The notes under the pieces are model-generated. The model saw only the letters and a program-made list of their open reading frames with translations. It was not told the origin of the DNA and did not search any database. 64,000 nucleotides of DNA from Pipra filicauda (lineage: Eukaryota; Chordata; Aves; Passeriformes; Pipridae), in contig NW_024104358.1 in the NCBI RefSeq assembly GCF_003945595.2, positions 124,001 to 188,000 on the forward strand. Direction: 5' to 3'. Below, piece after piece: positions 1 through 13,600 of this stretch. Both the position numbers and the translations under genes were made by a program. The first letter of the stretch is position 1. Each line of letters opens with the position of its first letter.

Positions 1-3000
1 TTCTGGGATGGGAGAAGCTGATCCAGAGTGACAACTACTCCTTCTCTTCCAGCATCAGTCCGGCCCTGCTCCCTAACCTCACCCACCAGCATGGGGGTCC
101 ATCATCTGCCCAGCAGCCCCTGCTCACTGCCCACTCCCTACCAGGACTGTGGTGCAAGCAAGCTCTGGCTACAGCCCACACTGGCCCATTTGACCCAGCT
201 CTGCACATGCAAAGAAGAAACAACATTATGTGCTTGACACAGTCGCACTCTGCAGCAAAGCCAGAATATTCCCCTCTGTCTGGCTCACTTTCATTCATGG
301 ATTAAAAGGCAAGTGAGATGCCTTCAGGCGGTCAGATGGAACCAGGCATCCTGGCAAGCCTGTCCACCTCTGATTTAGGAACCAATGTGCCAGATGGACC
401 AAGCCTGGAAGAGCAGGGGTGGGGCAACACCAAGCCAACAAGGCAAGGGTATTGCAAAAGGGAGAAACCAGGGAAGTGGAGGGGACATTCAGAGGACCTA
501 GTGGTTTTGTGCATGTGTGTTTGCCCTGACTTGGCTTGCAGCAGGTTTTGTCTGGAGCCCCTCAGATAACCTGGGCTTTGCACTCAGCATGCTCTTGCAT
601 ATCAGAAGGGCTGCTAGACAGAACATTCGTGCTGCAGACAACCTGAACACTTGCCACTAGCTCTAATGTGACAGGAAGACATCTCTGCAGGGAGAACAAG
701 AGCCTCCCACCATCCAGTAGCATTGGCTGGACCACCAACAGTTGTGTTTTTGCCCAGACACAGAGCAAGGACACATCCTCCACTGCCTCACCTGCCAGGG
801 GCCTACTGTCTACTTGCAGGTGGGGTGTTGCAAGACCATGGGAGCACTAGTTACCAAACCGCAGCCCTGTGAACCAAGAGTTTCCGTGAGTTGTCACCTG
901 GGCCAAACATTTGCCTGTGTAACAGGATCCCATACCTCAGCCAAAGTGTTATTCCATTCAGCAGGACAGAAGTGTCCATGCGGGGGGTACAGACCTCTCT
1001 TGAGGACGAACTACAGAGGGTTAATGTATCTAGACATCTCCATAATGACGAGACTGAACATAACACAGCTCTTTGCCAAAGTAATCACCCCCATGTAGGC
1101 CACTCTCTCATGCTCTGTGCAAGTCATTAGGTCTAACTTATGCGGCAGAACTGCTCAGCAAAATGGGAACTATATAACAATTTATGGGGGATAGGATACA
1201 TATTCTGTCCCATGACTTCCTCCTCATGGAAATTTCTCTGTAGGCATTTCTCCCAGCCCTGTCACCCCTGCTGACCACGCCCTTACCATTATTCAGCCTT
1301 ACTGTGATGCCACTTACTAAGAGTCCGCAGAGATGGACCCCTTTCTGAAGCCTTTAGGATTCATTGCTCCCCTCTTTGAAAGCCACTCCAGGGAAGCTTG
1401 GGACAGATTGTGTGGCACACATTTAATTTTTTTTCTCCTTAGTTTCCTGTTCTGGCCTTTCCAGAGACAGCTGAACAACCATAAATAGACAAAACCCTTG
1501 GAAGGAAGGAAAAATAAAGGAGTAAGGCAAGCAAGTAGATGATGTGAAGTTATGCGGCAAGACCGGGAAGCTGACAAAGAGGTAAATTATCTGGCCTTTT
1601 GCAGGGATGGCTAATGATGGTATGTACACAGTGCTTTTGGCTTTGAAATGGCCAACAAGCAGGAGACCCGTTGTCTGCAACAAGCTGGGCTGAGTCTCCT
1701 GGATGCCAGGGAACACCAGCACCACCTTGCCCACTAACAGGCCAACCCGGGGTTTCCTCCTCTTGTGGCCACAGGTATGCTTCACCACCGTCTGGCTGGC
1801 TGCTGCTATTTATTCCATGATATTCTAAAAATGTGCTCGACCTAGATGCCCAGACTGTTGCCAACCTCCTTTTTTAATAAAAGTAACAACAGCAAGGTTT
1901 TGAAAATCATGAGGCATTTAGAAATATACAGACTCCTTTATGGGTGAAATAATCTAATAGACAAGCTGTTGTTAATTTACAGCCTCAATTTTCAGACACA
2001 CTTCTTGAGTCAAAAGTACTTCCTGCTCCATAATTCCTACAGGGACACAGGTGGCCCAAATTGCAGTATACATCTACTGTACATTAAAATGTACTTCGGA
2101 CTTAGCTTAAACATTTTTGAAATCTCAAGTTTATGTCTAGACTATTTTAATCAGCTAAATGTCATAATAAGCCATATGTTGGGCTTGATAGGTTACATAT
2201 ACCAGCCCCGCTCATAAAGTATCAAAAGGTGTTTTTAAAAAGGAGTCTGTGTTTGTTTTACCAGGAAAATGGTGCTTTTAGTCAGTCGTATCAAACCTAC
2301 TGGCAAAGTGCACAGGCTCTGACGTAACTACTGGGAAAGAGGGAGGCCGGGGTGGCCGCGGTGTGGGGGAACAGAGATGGCTCAGTCCACCCCACCAGCC
2401 CACGCCAGCTCTGCTGGCAGGGAGCCGCTCCCCTCCTGCCGCCTGCTCGGGGCAGACGGCTTCGCCCCTGCTGCGAACGGCTGCTGGCACAGTCACACTG
2501 CACCCCGCAACCTGTTTCTCGTTGAGGAGCATTACTGGGCTGAAGCAGATGGATATTTTCTGCCAGACTCCTCCATGCAATAGAAGAGGGCACTGGGCAG
2601 ATCCTGAGCACCCCTTTGCATCAGCTCTTACCTGTGTAGGAGAGGGTTTGCTAGAGGAGAGCAGTGCTGGCAGGTTCTCTGGGTTACACCAGAGAAAGAG
2701 CGCTTTCACCAATAAAGCTCTACCATTACCAAATTAAATCAATTAAGCATAGCAGCACAAAATCAACCATTCTTTCTCCGGAGATTTCACTAGTATAAAC
2801 CAGCAAAAATCAAAGTCTCTTTCCTGAGCATTGTTAAACCAAAACGCCCAGCTTGGGAAATGACCCATGACCCAGGGGCGCCTCGTGCCAGGAGGACGGT
2901 TCCCCACCACGTAGGCTGAAAGGGATCCTCTGTTTGCTCTGAGCCACAGAGGGCCTATGGCACACAGACACGTAGCTTGGACTGCCTCCAGCCACAGAGG

Positions 3001-6000
3001 ATATACATACACACAAATTCATCACACTGTCGTATGAGATTATTTCCTTATGCAAAGCTGGCTCCCTTCTGGATGCAGAAATTCCCCTTCCGCCTCCAGC
3101 TGCTGCCACAGTGAGGTCTTGCAACCCCAACTCAGGCACCCTGACCACCAGAAAGACTTGATGGCTATGGGCCATGCCACACCCAGTGTCCCCACAGGGC
3201 AATATGTCCATCCCCCTCATCCCATTCTCCTGACAGCCCTGACTCAGACAACTTTTACGGAAAAACCACACATCGCCCTGGGAAAAATACTTTGCGTGTC
3301 CCAGTGGAGGAAATCCCAGGAGTTCTGTCTGGGCACTTACCTCTGGAGGCTTCTCAAGGACTGAAGGTACATACAAGAGAGCTTAAAGAGTATTTTGAGT
3401 TTTTCCATAGGAAAAATAGTCCATTCAGTGCACGGGGATCCCCAGGGGCAACAACCGAATTGTGACTAAAAGTACAGTAAGCCTCTGGTTACCCCATCAA
3501 AACTCCATGGGACGAGCAATTTGAGATAATAGCTACAGTAACCCACAAACTGTACTTCAACCCCCTCATACCCTCCCAATACTTTGGCTCCTGGGTAATT
3601 TAGCCAGTCACTTTCCATATTCACTTTTCTTCCTCCTTTTAAGAAGCCTCCAGGGCAGAGGATGAGAGAGAAGTTGTCACGCTCTCATTTGGCAAAGAAA
3701 GTGTACTGGCTCTGCAGAGTGTGAAACACAGGCCAGTGGGGTGAGACCACAAAGAAGTAGAGCCTGCCCATGGTGTCAGGTAAGAATACTGTCTTTTTTA
3801 AAAATATATTTTACTGTCAGTGTCTCCACCACAAAACATAAATCCTTACGTGATCCCTTTTTTTCTGGATCCCCCTGTTTGCCAGCAGTAAACATCTGAG
3901 AGCTGTTTTTATTCCCACAACAGTTTATTGCCATGCAAATACCATAATTTTCAGTCTCTACAAACAGGGAGAGATCCTCATCCACCCAGTTTGTTACTAT
4001 ACTTGCTGGGCAGAAGGATGTAGTAAAAGTCATTATTCCTCTTGATGTCCAAACTGGAATTCCAGTTTTTAACTCTTTCCCTGCCTATGCAGGCTTAGAG
4101 TTATTCCTTCTAGGGTGAACTAGTCAATTTGAACTTTGATGTGAAATTCCACCCTACCTTTTCCCTCCTATGTTGACCACCTGCAGAGGAAGAAATAGGC
4201 ACACAGTTACTAAGCCAGAGTAGTAAGTCATCAGCCCTTGGAAATTGGTATGACTTCACTGAAGGTGCCATGCTGAAGATATGTAGCATCAGGGCTTATG
4301 GTCTTAGTTCCAAAATAAGAATTAGTCCATGGCCATGAACCACAGTTGGTCATTTCCCTTTCTTATCTCTCAGGTTTGGTTGCATAAATCCAAGACTCTG
4401 TATCGCTGCTGTGTAGGTCAGCCCAACATCTTCCAGTATGTCTGTCTATGCCTGGACACGAGGAGTGAGGTTCCTCGCTCCAACAAGCATCCCTGGCATG
4501 TAGCACTGCAGGAAGGGGCAAGCCCAGCTGGATTTAGGTGGCCTCTCAGGAGGTTATTGGTATGGATGGATCAGTCCCTTTAACAGAGAGCAACAAGCAA
4601 ATGTTGTAATTCTGCAACTCTAGATGACTGATTCCTAATCTGGGTGAATAGGAACCAAGAAAAGAAAGCATGAAGCAACTATAGTAAAAATGGAAAGATT
4701 AGATAGTATCAACCGACTCATTTTTCTCAGGTACGTGGTTCAGCTGGACTGGGGACATCTAGTTTTTTGTAGAAGCAAATGGTGATACCAGAACAGAATA
4801 AGGAATGGGATATGTATTCATCAATAAATAGAGGGTAAATTCTGTTGTTAAATCAGCATATATACTGAGTTGTGCCATCACAGTCACTAGGATTATGCAT
4901 GAGTTTTCAGTCCCTGCTACCTGATAATGCTCTTTCTTGCTTTAACAATTCAGAGCCAGTGAAGTGATGATTGGTCCAGGTAGGATTAAATCCACTTAAT
5001 TAAGGCTCCTCTAATGTTTAATGCAATGGTTCTCCTAATTCTTTATACATTCGTCATGGAAATGAAGTGCCTTCAGAGACCTCCAGAATGTCAGTCCTGG
5101 CTATATCCATAACAGGGGCCTAGGAAGACCTTCCAGGTCTAGGTCTAGACATGTAACTAGCCACAGCTTTTTCTTTCTGTGGGAAGGAAATCCAGGTGTG
5201 TAGGTGGGAAGGGGTCTAGGAGTGTCCCCTCTCATCTAGCTGAAGGGAGAACTGGGACTGTGAGGCACCTGCTCTTCCTGTCTAAATTCAGCTCTATGGG
5301 GAAATCAGACACTTATTTAAGGAGACGTAGATCCCATTAGCAAATACATCCATCTTTCCTGTCAGTTTGATGAACCACTTTGTTCCCAGATGAAGGAAGT
5401 TGAACGCAGCTGTTACTGTGAAGGTCGAACTCTAAGTTCAGCCTTGCACCTGAACAGGCAAAGGACACTTCTTGATGTAATCCTACAATTATACTGAGAC
5501 ATCTTCATCTAAACATTTTAATGCACTTTCTTGACATGAAATGTTTTCATAAGCATGTAAATTTCTTTTATCACTGAAATGGTCTACATGGGTTGTTTGG
5601 GTTGCTTTTTTAAGATCAAATCCTTGCCATTTTTAATCTCTTTCTCATTAAAAGTTGGTTGGTTTTTTTCCTAATGGTAGCTTTGCTTTCGTTTTTTTGA
5701 GAGTCTGTTGAGATTTCATTTTTTTAAACTTCCAATGGAGATGATATTTTTAACAATCAGTAATTATAAAACACAATACCTGATAGTTTCCCAGACAGAT
5801 GGATCACAAGAGAGTGTAACTGGAAGTGGGTAGGAAATTACACCCCTACCATTCACAGATGCCTCTGTTCCTCAGACAGAGACACTTCTTCTGATCCTTG
5901 AGAGCTCTTTAATCTAACAAGCACACAGAGAAGAAAATATCCTCTTATTTCTGCATTGAATGTTGTTGACTACAGCTCTGTCAATCAGCACAACACATTT

Positions 6001-7171
6001 GAATTAGGTTTTAGACAGTGGATTGTGACAAATCACTGTCTGTTAGACCAAAGTTGCTATTGGAATAAGTGGCTAAATGGTGTGATGCATTTTCCATTAT
6101 TTATCCAGTCCTAACTCAAAGTACCTATCTTTCTAAAATATGTGCTGCGGTTTAACCATAAATTGTTATGTTGGAAGCAGTTTTCACAGTACAAAATCTA
6201 TGGCTTGTGGAATACTAGTCAAAACAGGAGTAAATTCGAAAGCAACTTGGGACCACAAACAGCAACCATTTTTTGATGAGTTTTATGATCTTAAGTATCA
6301 AGGAAGGACACAAGGCTGCTAAGTCACTCAGGCGTTTCTGAACATGCCTAAGTCTTGGATAATCTCTAGTGTTTCTGGACAATTTCTTGTTCCAGAAAAA
6401 ACCTATTCAGTTCTATGATGGAGCTCAGCCACACACATACAGAAGAGCACAGAGGCACTGGGGATGCCCCGGTCAGAGACATGAAACCCTGTCCCAGCTC
6501 CCCCAGGGCCATCCCAGAAAAGCATCAGCCCCCAGTGTTGAGCAAGACCGAGGACCATGAGTCCACCAGGGCAGCTCTCAAGGCTACTGAACAGATTGGA
6601 TGTCCCTGCCCTGGGGGACTGAGCTCGTTATGGGGATGCAGGGTAAGAGTATGCTGGAAATGTGCAAGATTCTTTAATATGTTTAGGAGATGAATCAAAG
6701 GCTGTGAAAGGGAGGGACTGATGTGCTTTGGGGAGGAATAGATGCAGAAAAATAGAGGGAAAAGGGCATAAAAGGAGCCAGCTGCACATAAAAATGTGTC
6801 TGGTCAGTATGTTTGTCTGGCCATGCAGCAGTCTATCCTACCTTCTTAAAGAACTCCATTTCTAACTCTCTTATGGATGCAGGGCTCTTTCTTCTGTGTA
6901 CATGTGTGCACAAAGGGGACTGAGTGCAGCAATTGGAGAGGAGATGTGGCCTTGGTACCTCACCTGTGCAGATGCCAGCAACTGAGGAGACTGGGACCCA
7001 GATTGAGCCCAGATGCTGGAGGGGTCCACCTTGTATATATGTATGTCTATTTAGTCCTAATAACGGACCTCAGTCCTGCTGAGCCAGACAAGAAGATGGG
7101 ATTTGTTCATTTGTGCTGGGGTTGTGTATTTCTCTCTGCTTTACCATGGGTCAGATTATGTGACTAATAAG
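1..7171. other. Intergenic DNA, no gene supported
   Basis: Apart from the CpG-rich pocket at 2.3-2.5 kb, I see no exon chain, RNA gene or recognisable repeat. The many frames of 60-180 codons lack domains and overlap on both strands, as expected by chance in moderately GC-rich stretches (1-1100 and 2300-3400). Short T-rich runs occur at 5640-5730. Confidence 0.6.
2318..2530. other. Short CpG-rich, GC-rich pocket in intergenic DNA
   Basis: About 210 bases with a dozen or more CpG dinucleotides (GGTGGCCGCGGTG, AGCCGCTCCC, CTGCTCGGGGCAGACGG, TTCGCCCCTGC, TGCGAACGGC), set in AT-rich DNA with few CpG. It is too short for a classic CpG island. Possible explanations are a distal regulatory element, a promoter of a non-coding transcript, or a young insertion. 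No conserved protein is seen in either strand. Confidence 0.4.
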
Positions 7172-7638
7172 TCTGTTCTAGAGCAAGCAGCAGTCACAAG
7201 TATTGAGGCCATGTTGATGAGAACGCAGCTGCGTTGGGCAGGACATGTCTCCAGGATGAAGGACCACTGCCTCCCTAAGATCTTGCTTTATGGTGAACTT
7301 GCCACCGGCTGCCGCATGACAGGAGCCCCAAAGAGAAGATACAAGGACACCCTGAGACAACATCTCAGCCTTGGCCATATTGATCTTCATCACTGGTCTA
7401 CTCTGGCCTCAAATCAGGAGGCCTGGAGACACACCATCTGTGACACTGCTGCTTCTTTTGAGAACGCACGCAGGATCACTCTCGAGGAGAAAAGACAACG
7501 CAGAAAGAACCGTGTCTTGCTGATACCATCCAAGGAGTCTTTCTGCTGTGCCTTTTGCAATCGGACGTGTCTATCTCATATTGGCCTCTTTAGCCACCAG
7601 TGGACTTGTAGCAAATGCGGGTAGAGCCCTCCCCAAAT

Positions 7639-7652
7639 CTTCGTTCGCGAAG
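7639..7652 (+). other. UUCG-capped hairpin at LINE 3' end
   Basis: The sequence CTTCG-TTCG-CGAAG is a perfect 5-bp stem closed by a UUCG tetraloop, 15 bases after the LINE stop codon and 7 bases before its repeat tail. Some LINEs (for example UnaL2) use a 3'-terminal stem-loop for template recognition by their reverse transcriptase. That role here is inferred from position only. Confidence 0.6.
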
Positions 7653-7659
7653 CCCAGCC

Positions 7660-7672
7660 ATGATGATGATGA
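7660..7672 (+). repeat. (ATG)n tail of the LINE fragment
   Basis: Four ATG units plus a final A follow directly after the 3' hairpin region. A trinucleotide microsatellite marks the 3' end of the insertion rather than a poly(A) tail. Confidence 0.7.
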
Positions 7673-7674
7673 CT

Positions 7675-10600
7675 TGGTGTTACTTTCAGGCTGTGCACAT
7701 AGGTATGTGTGTGCACCCACGTACACCTACTGGGAACACGTGCTCAGTGTCTCTGCTGGCTGGTCCGAAGGTCATGGAGTTGCAGCAGCCTACCCTCTAT
7801 GGGGCTACTGCTTTTGGCAACTCCAAACATAAATCTTGTGGATATTTTCAGGCAAAGTTTGAAATTAAGCATTCATACATCAAATGTCAGACTGAAATAA
7901 AACATGAACTGCGATGGCCATTAATAGAAGAACCACAGGGAAAGTAAATAACAATACCAGATCCTCTTAATAAAGCCACTGTATCTCCATTGCCAGCTCT
8001 GTCTTGAGCTCTTCTAGCTGTGAAAGAGATAAACACGGTATGGAAAATGATGGAGGGAAAGCCACAAAGCAGGGAACGGGACATCCTGGGAGGTCTGCAG
8101 GCTGTCAAGGCAGAGGACAATTAGATCGACGTAAGGCACATTTGTAAAAGTGTCCTGACCAAGCAGATCAGCCTTACAAGGATTTGACGCCCTCCCAAGC
8201 TGCTGAACTCACTGACCCAGAACAGAGGCAATCAGGGAGGCACGAGGCAGGGACAGCAAGCAAAAACCATGCACACGAAAACACAACCAAGCCCAGAGCA
8301 GATCAGATGACGGCAGTTCTCCTGGCCTTTCCCTACACCAACACCAAACATATCCAAGAAGAAGCAGTTATAAAAATATCATTCACAAAATTAGAAGACA
8401 AGGGGGAGGAGGAGGGGCAGAGGGAGTTATTGACAATGTCAGTACAACAGACAGATGTGCACACCACTGCCAGCCCCCTTCAGAAACTGGACCAGACAGT
8501 ATTTGCTGGGTTGGTTAGTTGGTTAGCTTGTTTGTTTGTCTTGATAATAATACCCTGTGGGTTTCTTCTTGTTCACCTTTTGGATTTTGAGCCTTTAAAT
8601 TTTTCTCTCAAGTTTTTCTTCAACAAACTTAAAGCGTTACTTAGAAAATTACCTTCTTCTAACACAAAATGAAACCTGAGATACTTCTACACTCACAGGA
8701 AATTATATTTAAAGAAAGTAATCAGCATCAAGAGTCACGCGAGAAAATTGCTGCACCATCATTTTTCCAATTGACTACAGGAGAGTACACATTCCTACAG
8801 GGCAGGTAAGGAGGTTTCCCCTCCCATCTGTTCCTTTGACCAAAAAATCCTAATTGCTCAGCTGTGAGGGAAGATTAGTTTTCCTTAGCTACAGGACAGG
8901 CAGGGTATGAGGAGAGCACAGAGGTTCAATGCTGGCTCCACCAATTCTGCTGCAAGTCATACTTGGCAGGGCAGAAAAGTTTGCTCTTTGAGTAGATGTT
9001 GCTATAACCAGGAAAGGGCTGCAAAGTGCTTCAGGCAAAACAGCAGGATCCCTCTATTTTAAGGAATGTGTGTGTACACTGAGTATATAAACCAGATCTG
9101 ACACCCAAAGCGGCAGACAAAATTAAAAGAAAATGAAAAGAATGCTATTTATGAATGAAAAAAAAAACCTCTTTAAGATTAAGAACAAGCAAAAGAGAGA
9201 CGGTGAACTATATAAGCCTGTTGCTTTGTCTCTTCCAGTGTTTTGAAACCGCAACAGAAACGGCCATGACATCAATGTTTAAAACGCAGCACATGCCCCA
9301 AATGTTTTTACAGTGGTTGTTCACAAGCAGGGTTAAGCTCTACTGCAGCGTAGCCAGATTTATCACTCATCCAGTTACCCACAGAATGAGATGTATGTAC
9401 TGGAGAGATCAAGTACTGCAGCCTGTCAGCCACTCCTGAGAAAACCTGCCTGACCAAACAGATCAAAAGGCCAGCTGCTAAGTGGTAACCTGCTTGCTAG
9501 TTACCCTTTTTACATATAATGATTAATTCACCTTTTCTTTATCATTATCATATTATTACCCACCTTTCCTAGATAGGTACCTTCCCCTCTGTTGTCTTGG
9601 GAGCTGCCCCATGTGTAGATGGATGCAGGGAGTGGGAAGCTGTCACTGGTGCAGGACCACCAGCTCTCAGCCTGAAGCCATGAGCTGTGCTGTAAATATT
9701 GGTACACAATGCTTTTTGAGGCAAGAGCAGCTTTTCCTTAGCATTTGCCCAAGGCCTTGGTTATAGGAATTAATAGAGGTTAATGAAGTGATGTCAATCA
9801 GTCACTTCCTGTGCTTTGCCCCAGCCATGCGTTCTCCTGTCAGACACCCAGTTCATCTGCCAACTCCTCCTCAAGGCAAATTGGGTTTCTCAGTTTAAGC
9901 TGGTGACCACCAACTAACTACTGACCCAAGTGTCCATGGGCTGTCATTGATCTGACACAACAGAAAGAAACATACCTAGAAGGACCCCACTAATGGGGTA
10001 CAGGGCAGCAGCACTCAGCTCTCTGCAGGGCAAAGTCATGCTGACCAGTCTCCTGACAGTTTCATTCATTCCCAGGAAGCAGCTCACGTTCCCTGTGAAG
10101 CAGAAAGCTCAGCAAACCAGGACCACACTGAGTTGGCCTTGGAACTCCTGTGAAACTTTATGTTCAGATGGGCTAAAAGAGAGCATCCAATCTCCAATTT
10201 CCTGTCTGCAGCCACTTTGAAGCTGGCCCATACTATTCAAGTGTATTTTTTTAATGTTAAATTAAAAAATTCCTACATTTAATACAGAAAAATTATTACA
10301 GATGCTGAAAAGTCTCTAATGTTTCACCTGAAATGTACACTTTGGATTAAACCCTTGGATGCAGTGTCTGAGTTAATGTAAATCGTTGCAAAGAAATAAT
10401 TGCTAAATTTAAGTCTATATGAGAAAATCAGTGAAGGTGGATAATTGCAAAACAAAGCATGTAGGACTAGATAGGAACACAAATTCTACCTCAGCCACTT
10501 ATCAGTATCAAAGTACTTGAGATAGAGGTGATTATTTCAGGGAATATATGTAACAGCACATAAATCCTTCATTTATAATGCCTCTGGTGCAGCCAAGTTC

Positions 10601-13600
10601 TTAATAGCCATCCAGCACAGCATTGCTCCGTGGGGCCCATGGGCAATCCACAATCCATAAGGTACCAGAAGGTGGTCTGTGAAGTGATTGCAGAAAAATA
10701 ATTAAGAAACTAAACCAAAAAACACACACACCATCCCACGCAGTTGGCAGGCGCTTATTTATGTCAATGCCTGCCCACAGGCACCACTCGCTCCCTGGCT
10801 GCTGGTGTTCAGATCAAAAAAGCTTGTAGGTCCTTTGATTTTAAAAGATTGAGAAATGTTCATTTAGCTTCTGTGAAATAGGGTAGAGCTCTGACTTGGG
10901 CTCCCAAAGCCTGTACCTACTTCCATTGCATCAGGAATGTGCTACCCCCTCCTCACTGTTTCTTTATCACATAGAAACTACCAGCAGAATGTTCCCTGGC
11001 CAGTGACAGGAATAAGTCCAAGCTGCAAAATCTGCATTTTGAGTGAAATTTACTCAAAACTCTTTCCTACTCTGCTCCCAAACCCCTGGTCAGTAGCATT
11101 AGGGGGAGGCAAGACTGGATTCCGCTGTCCCCAGATGTCTGGTGGGCAGTGTTATTGCTCCAGCAGTGATGCCATTCCATCTGCCCTCTGCAGAATCAAC
11201 CCACCCACAATCCCTTACCTGGGAGCATGACCAAGAAATGGCTGACCCTGAAGGGTCTACAGGGCAATAAAGTTAAACCATAGCTACAACCAGAGGGATG
11301 CAACTCATCCAGTATTAAACAAAATGTGAAAAGACCCCATTATTTATAAATTTGGCATCCTGACATCACCAAATGAAAACAAAGATTGAAAAATAATAAC
11401 ATGTAGAAATATTTTCAGGTATGAGAGACCCCACAGTTTTCCAGTGAGCAGTTCACACAAAACTCTAGGAATTACTGGGTATGCATGTTTAGCTGTCTGA
11501 TAGATTTTATTAGTAAAGCAGATTTCTCTGTTTCAAAATCTGTTCCAGTCTCCAACAAGGGGTACAAGAATGGTGTTGCTCTCCAGTAAAGAAACCAGCA
11601 TCTGATAATTGCTCTCATAGAAGAAAAATGTAGTTCAGAGATTTTTTTTTTTTTAATTAAGCTATATTTAATGAAAATATGTGGGGTTTTTCCCCAAGAT
11701 TTGCATGCAGAACCAGGATCAGCAAGTGTCCTGATTCGCCTTGTTTGGAGCTGAAATCAAAAAATGGTCTGACAATTTTTCTAGAGCCAAGAAAGTCAGC
11801 TAGTAATCATGTGGAGTTGTGTGGCCAAAGGTATATAAAGTGGCTTCACATGGGACCGGCAGTAGATCAGATTGCATTGGATGGAATGAAATAAAAAAAT
11901 CCCAGAAGTCTAGTTCCTTTGGAAATGTACCAAAACTGTCTCACCATACCAACCTGGCACATCATACGTAAAAAAGTGACTATTTCCTAGTACAGTATAT
12001 GGGGTGTTTTATAGAAGTCAAAAAATCAGAATGGCCTTAGTTTGACATCGTAAACACAATATACTGCAATGTCATTGAGAGACTACTTGTTACCTACTTG
12101 TCCCAAGATTAATGTTGAAACTGAGCACACAGATCTACCTACAGTTCCCTCTGAGCACAGACATGCCTGAAAAATCTCTTTGACATACAACTTGGAAACA
12201 GTTACAATAACTATGTAATAGTAGAAATCACTTCTGTTTAATTCACTGATATTATTTACATCAGCCAAGAGAGTTTACTGCACTGGGAAGTGACACTGAG
12301 GGAATGACACCTTCTTGGGCAGCAAATGTTCTCCCTATCTGCAACTACAGCTACCCTCCTGCTTGCTCTGAGAGCAAGGTTATGTTTGGACCTTCTTTCT
12401 CCTGGGTCACTTGCCACCTGAGGCAGCACAGTGGGGACAGAGCCCACAGCCACTGGAGCAGGGTAAACAGGTCTGCAGTGAGGCACCTCTTCAGCTTGGG
12501 CTGGCACAACTTGGTGCCATCCGAGATGTAATGTCCCCCACCCCTCCCCCCGTTCAAGACCAGGCCTGCAAGGGCAAGTTTGTATGTAAACAGCTTGAGA
12601 TGATTAACAGGTGTCTCTACGCAGCTGATAAGGTTTAGGGTTTGGTGATAATAAACAGATTCAATCTGCAGTGCTTCTGATGCAGAAGTAGATTTGACAA
12701 CAGGGAGAAAGCTGTCATTGAAGGCCATGAGCCCAGAGTACCAACTGCAATTGTTAAAGTTACTTCATCCTTAATCTATTCATATATTTAGCAAGATCAA
12801 ATTATCTCTTTTAACAGGCTGCACTATGTATCGGAGTCAGTGCATCATTCTTGCTGAATTAGATATGTTGTCTCCAACGTAACTTACAGATCACCAACAG
12901 CCTGGAGGCAGGGAGCATCTAGCTTACAAGAATAAGAAACAGTGATAATTAAAAGATGTTGCAGAAAAAAATTCTAATGTAATTTTATGCAAATCGAGGT
13001 TTCTTTAAATGCAAACCTGTATTTGTTAAGATCATTTTCTCATATATTAGTTTATGAACTCCAAAATAAAACCACGATGGCTTTCACCTCTCATGTGAGA
13101 TGCCTAGCCTATTAAAGCTATAAAATATAAAATGAAACAACGGCAGTTAGATCTGATGGCACTTGCTCTGACTGCAGATACTAATACTCAGGTGTTCATA
13201 GAAATGCAAAAAAGATAACAAAAAGAAGTGAGAAAGCACTAGGAAACCAATATGACCAACTGATTTCCTAAGCAGCACAAGACACAAACCTAGCAACTCC
13301 TGCCTGCCTAGCTTTCAAAATAATTTTCTGCAGTAGCATCCAAGTGGGGGCAAATCAATCGCTTGCAGCAGAGTTGCTCCCACAGTTAACAGTTAATAGA
13401 TGTGTGTAATGAAGGTGGCCTTCCTAGCAAAAGTGATCCATGCAATGAAGAGTCTAAATTCTACTTATGACATGTGCTTCTAAAGTCCAAAGGCATTTCT
13501 GAAAATGGGAGTCAGGCACAAAGATTTACATGCTCTTCTTTTTGCCATGTATGGTTATTAACTTCTAGCAATTAACTCGGCCCTGCTCTCGTTGGTGCCG

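Larger units (their letters stand above)
7172..7674 (+). mobile_element. 5'-truncated non-LTR retrotransposon (LINE) 3' end with C2HC finger
   Basis: An open frame runs without interruption from 7172 to the TAG at 7622-7624, about 150 codons. It resembles the extreme C-terminus of a metazoan LINE ORF2: the block TSIEAMLMRTQLRWAGHVSR, then LPKILLYGELATGCR, PKRRYKDTLRQHLS, a Trp-containing block, and a final zinc finger. The finger is C-x2-C-x12-H-x3-C (FCCAFCNRTC, IGLFSHQWTC). No reverse transcriptase domain is present, so the copy is truncated at its 5' end as LINEs usually are. The 3' UTR is only about 50 bases: a perfect UUCG hairpin (7639-7652), then a trinucleotide tail (7660-7672). The family is not assigned; short 3' UTRs with trinucleotide tails occur in RTE-like elements, but other clades have similar ends. 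It is not a functional gene. Confidence 0.82.

Noticed and set aside
2834..3376. 180-codon frame on the minus strand, the longest in the window
   Set aside because: No recognisable domain; it lies in a moderately GC-rich intergenic stretch where long chance frames are expected, and other frames overlap it on the opposite strand.
8184..8672. 162-codon frame on the plus strand with a hydrophobic segment
   Set aside because: The hydrophobic part comes from a T/G-rich simple stretch (TTGGTTAG and TTGT repeats). No domain, splice context or family resemblance.
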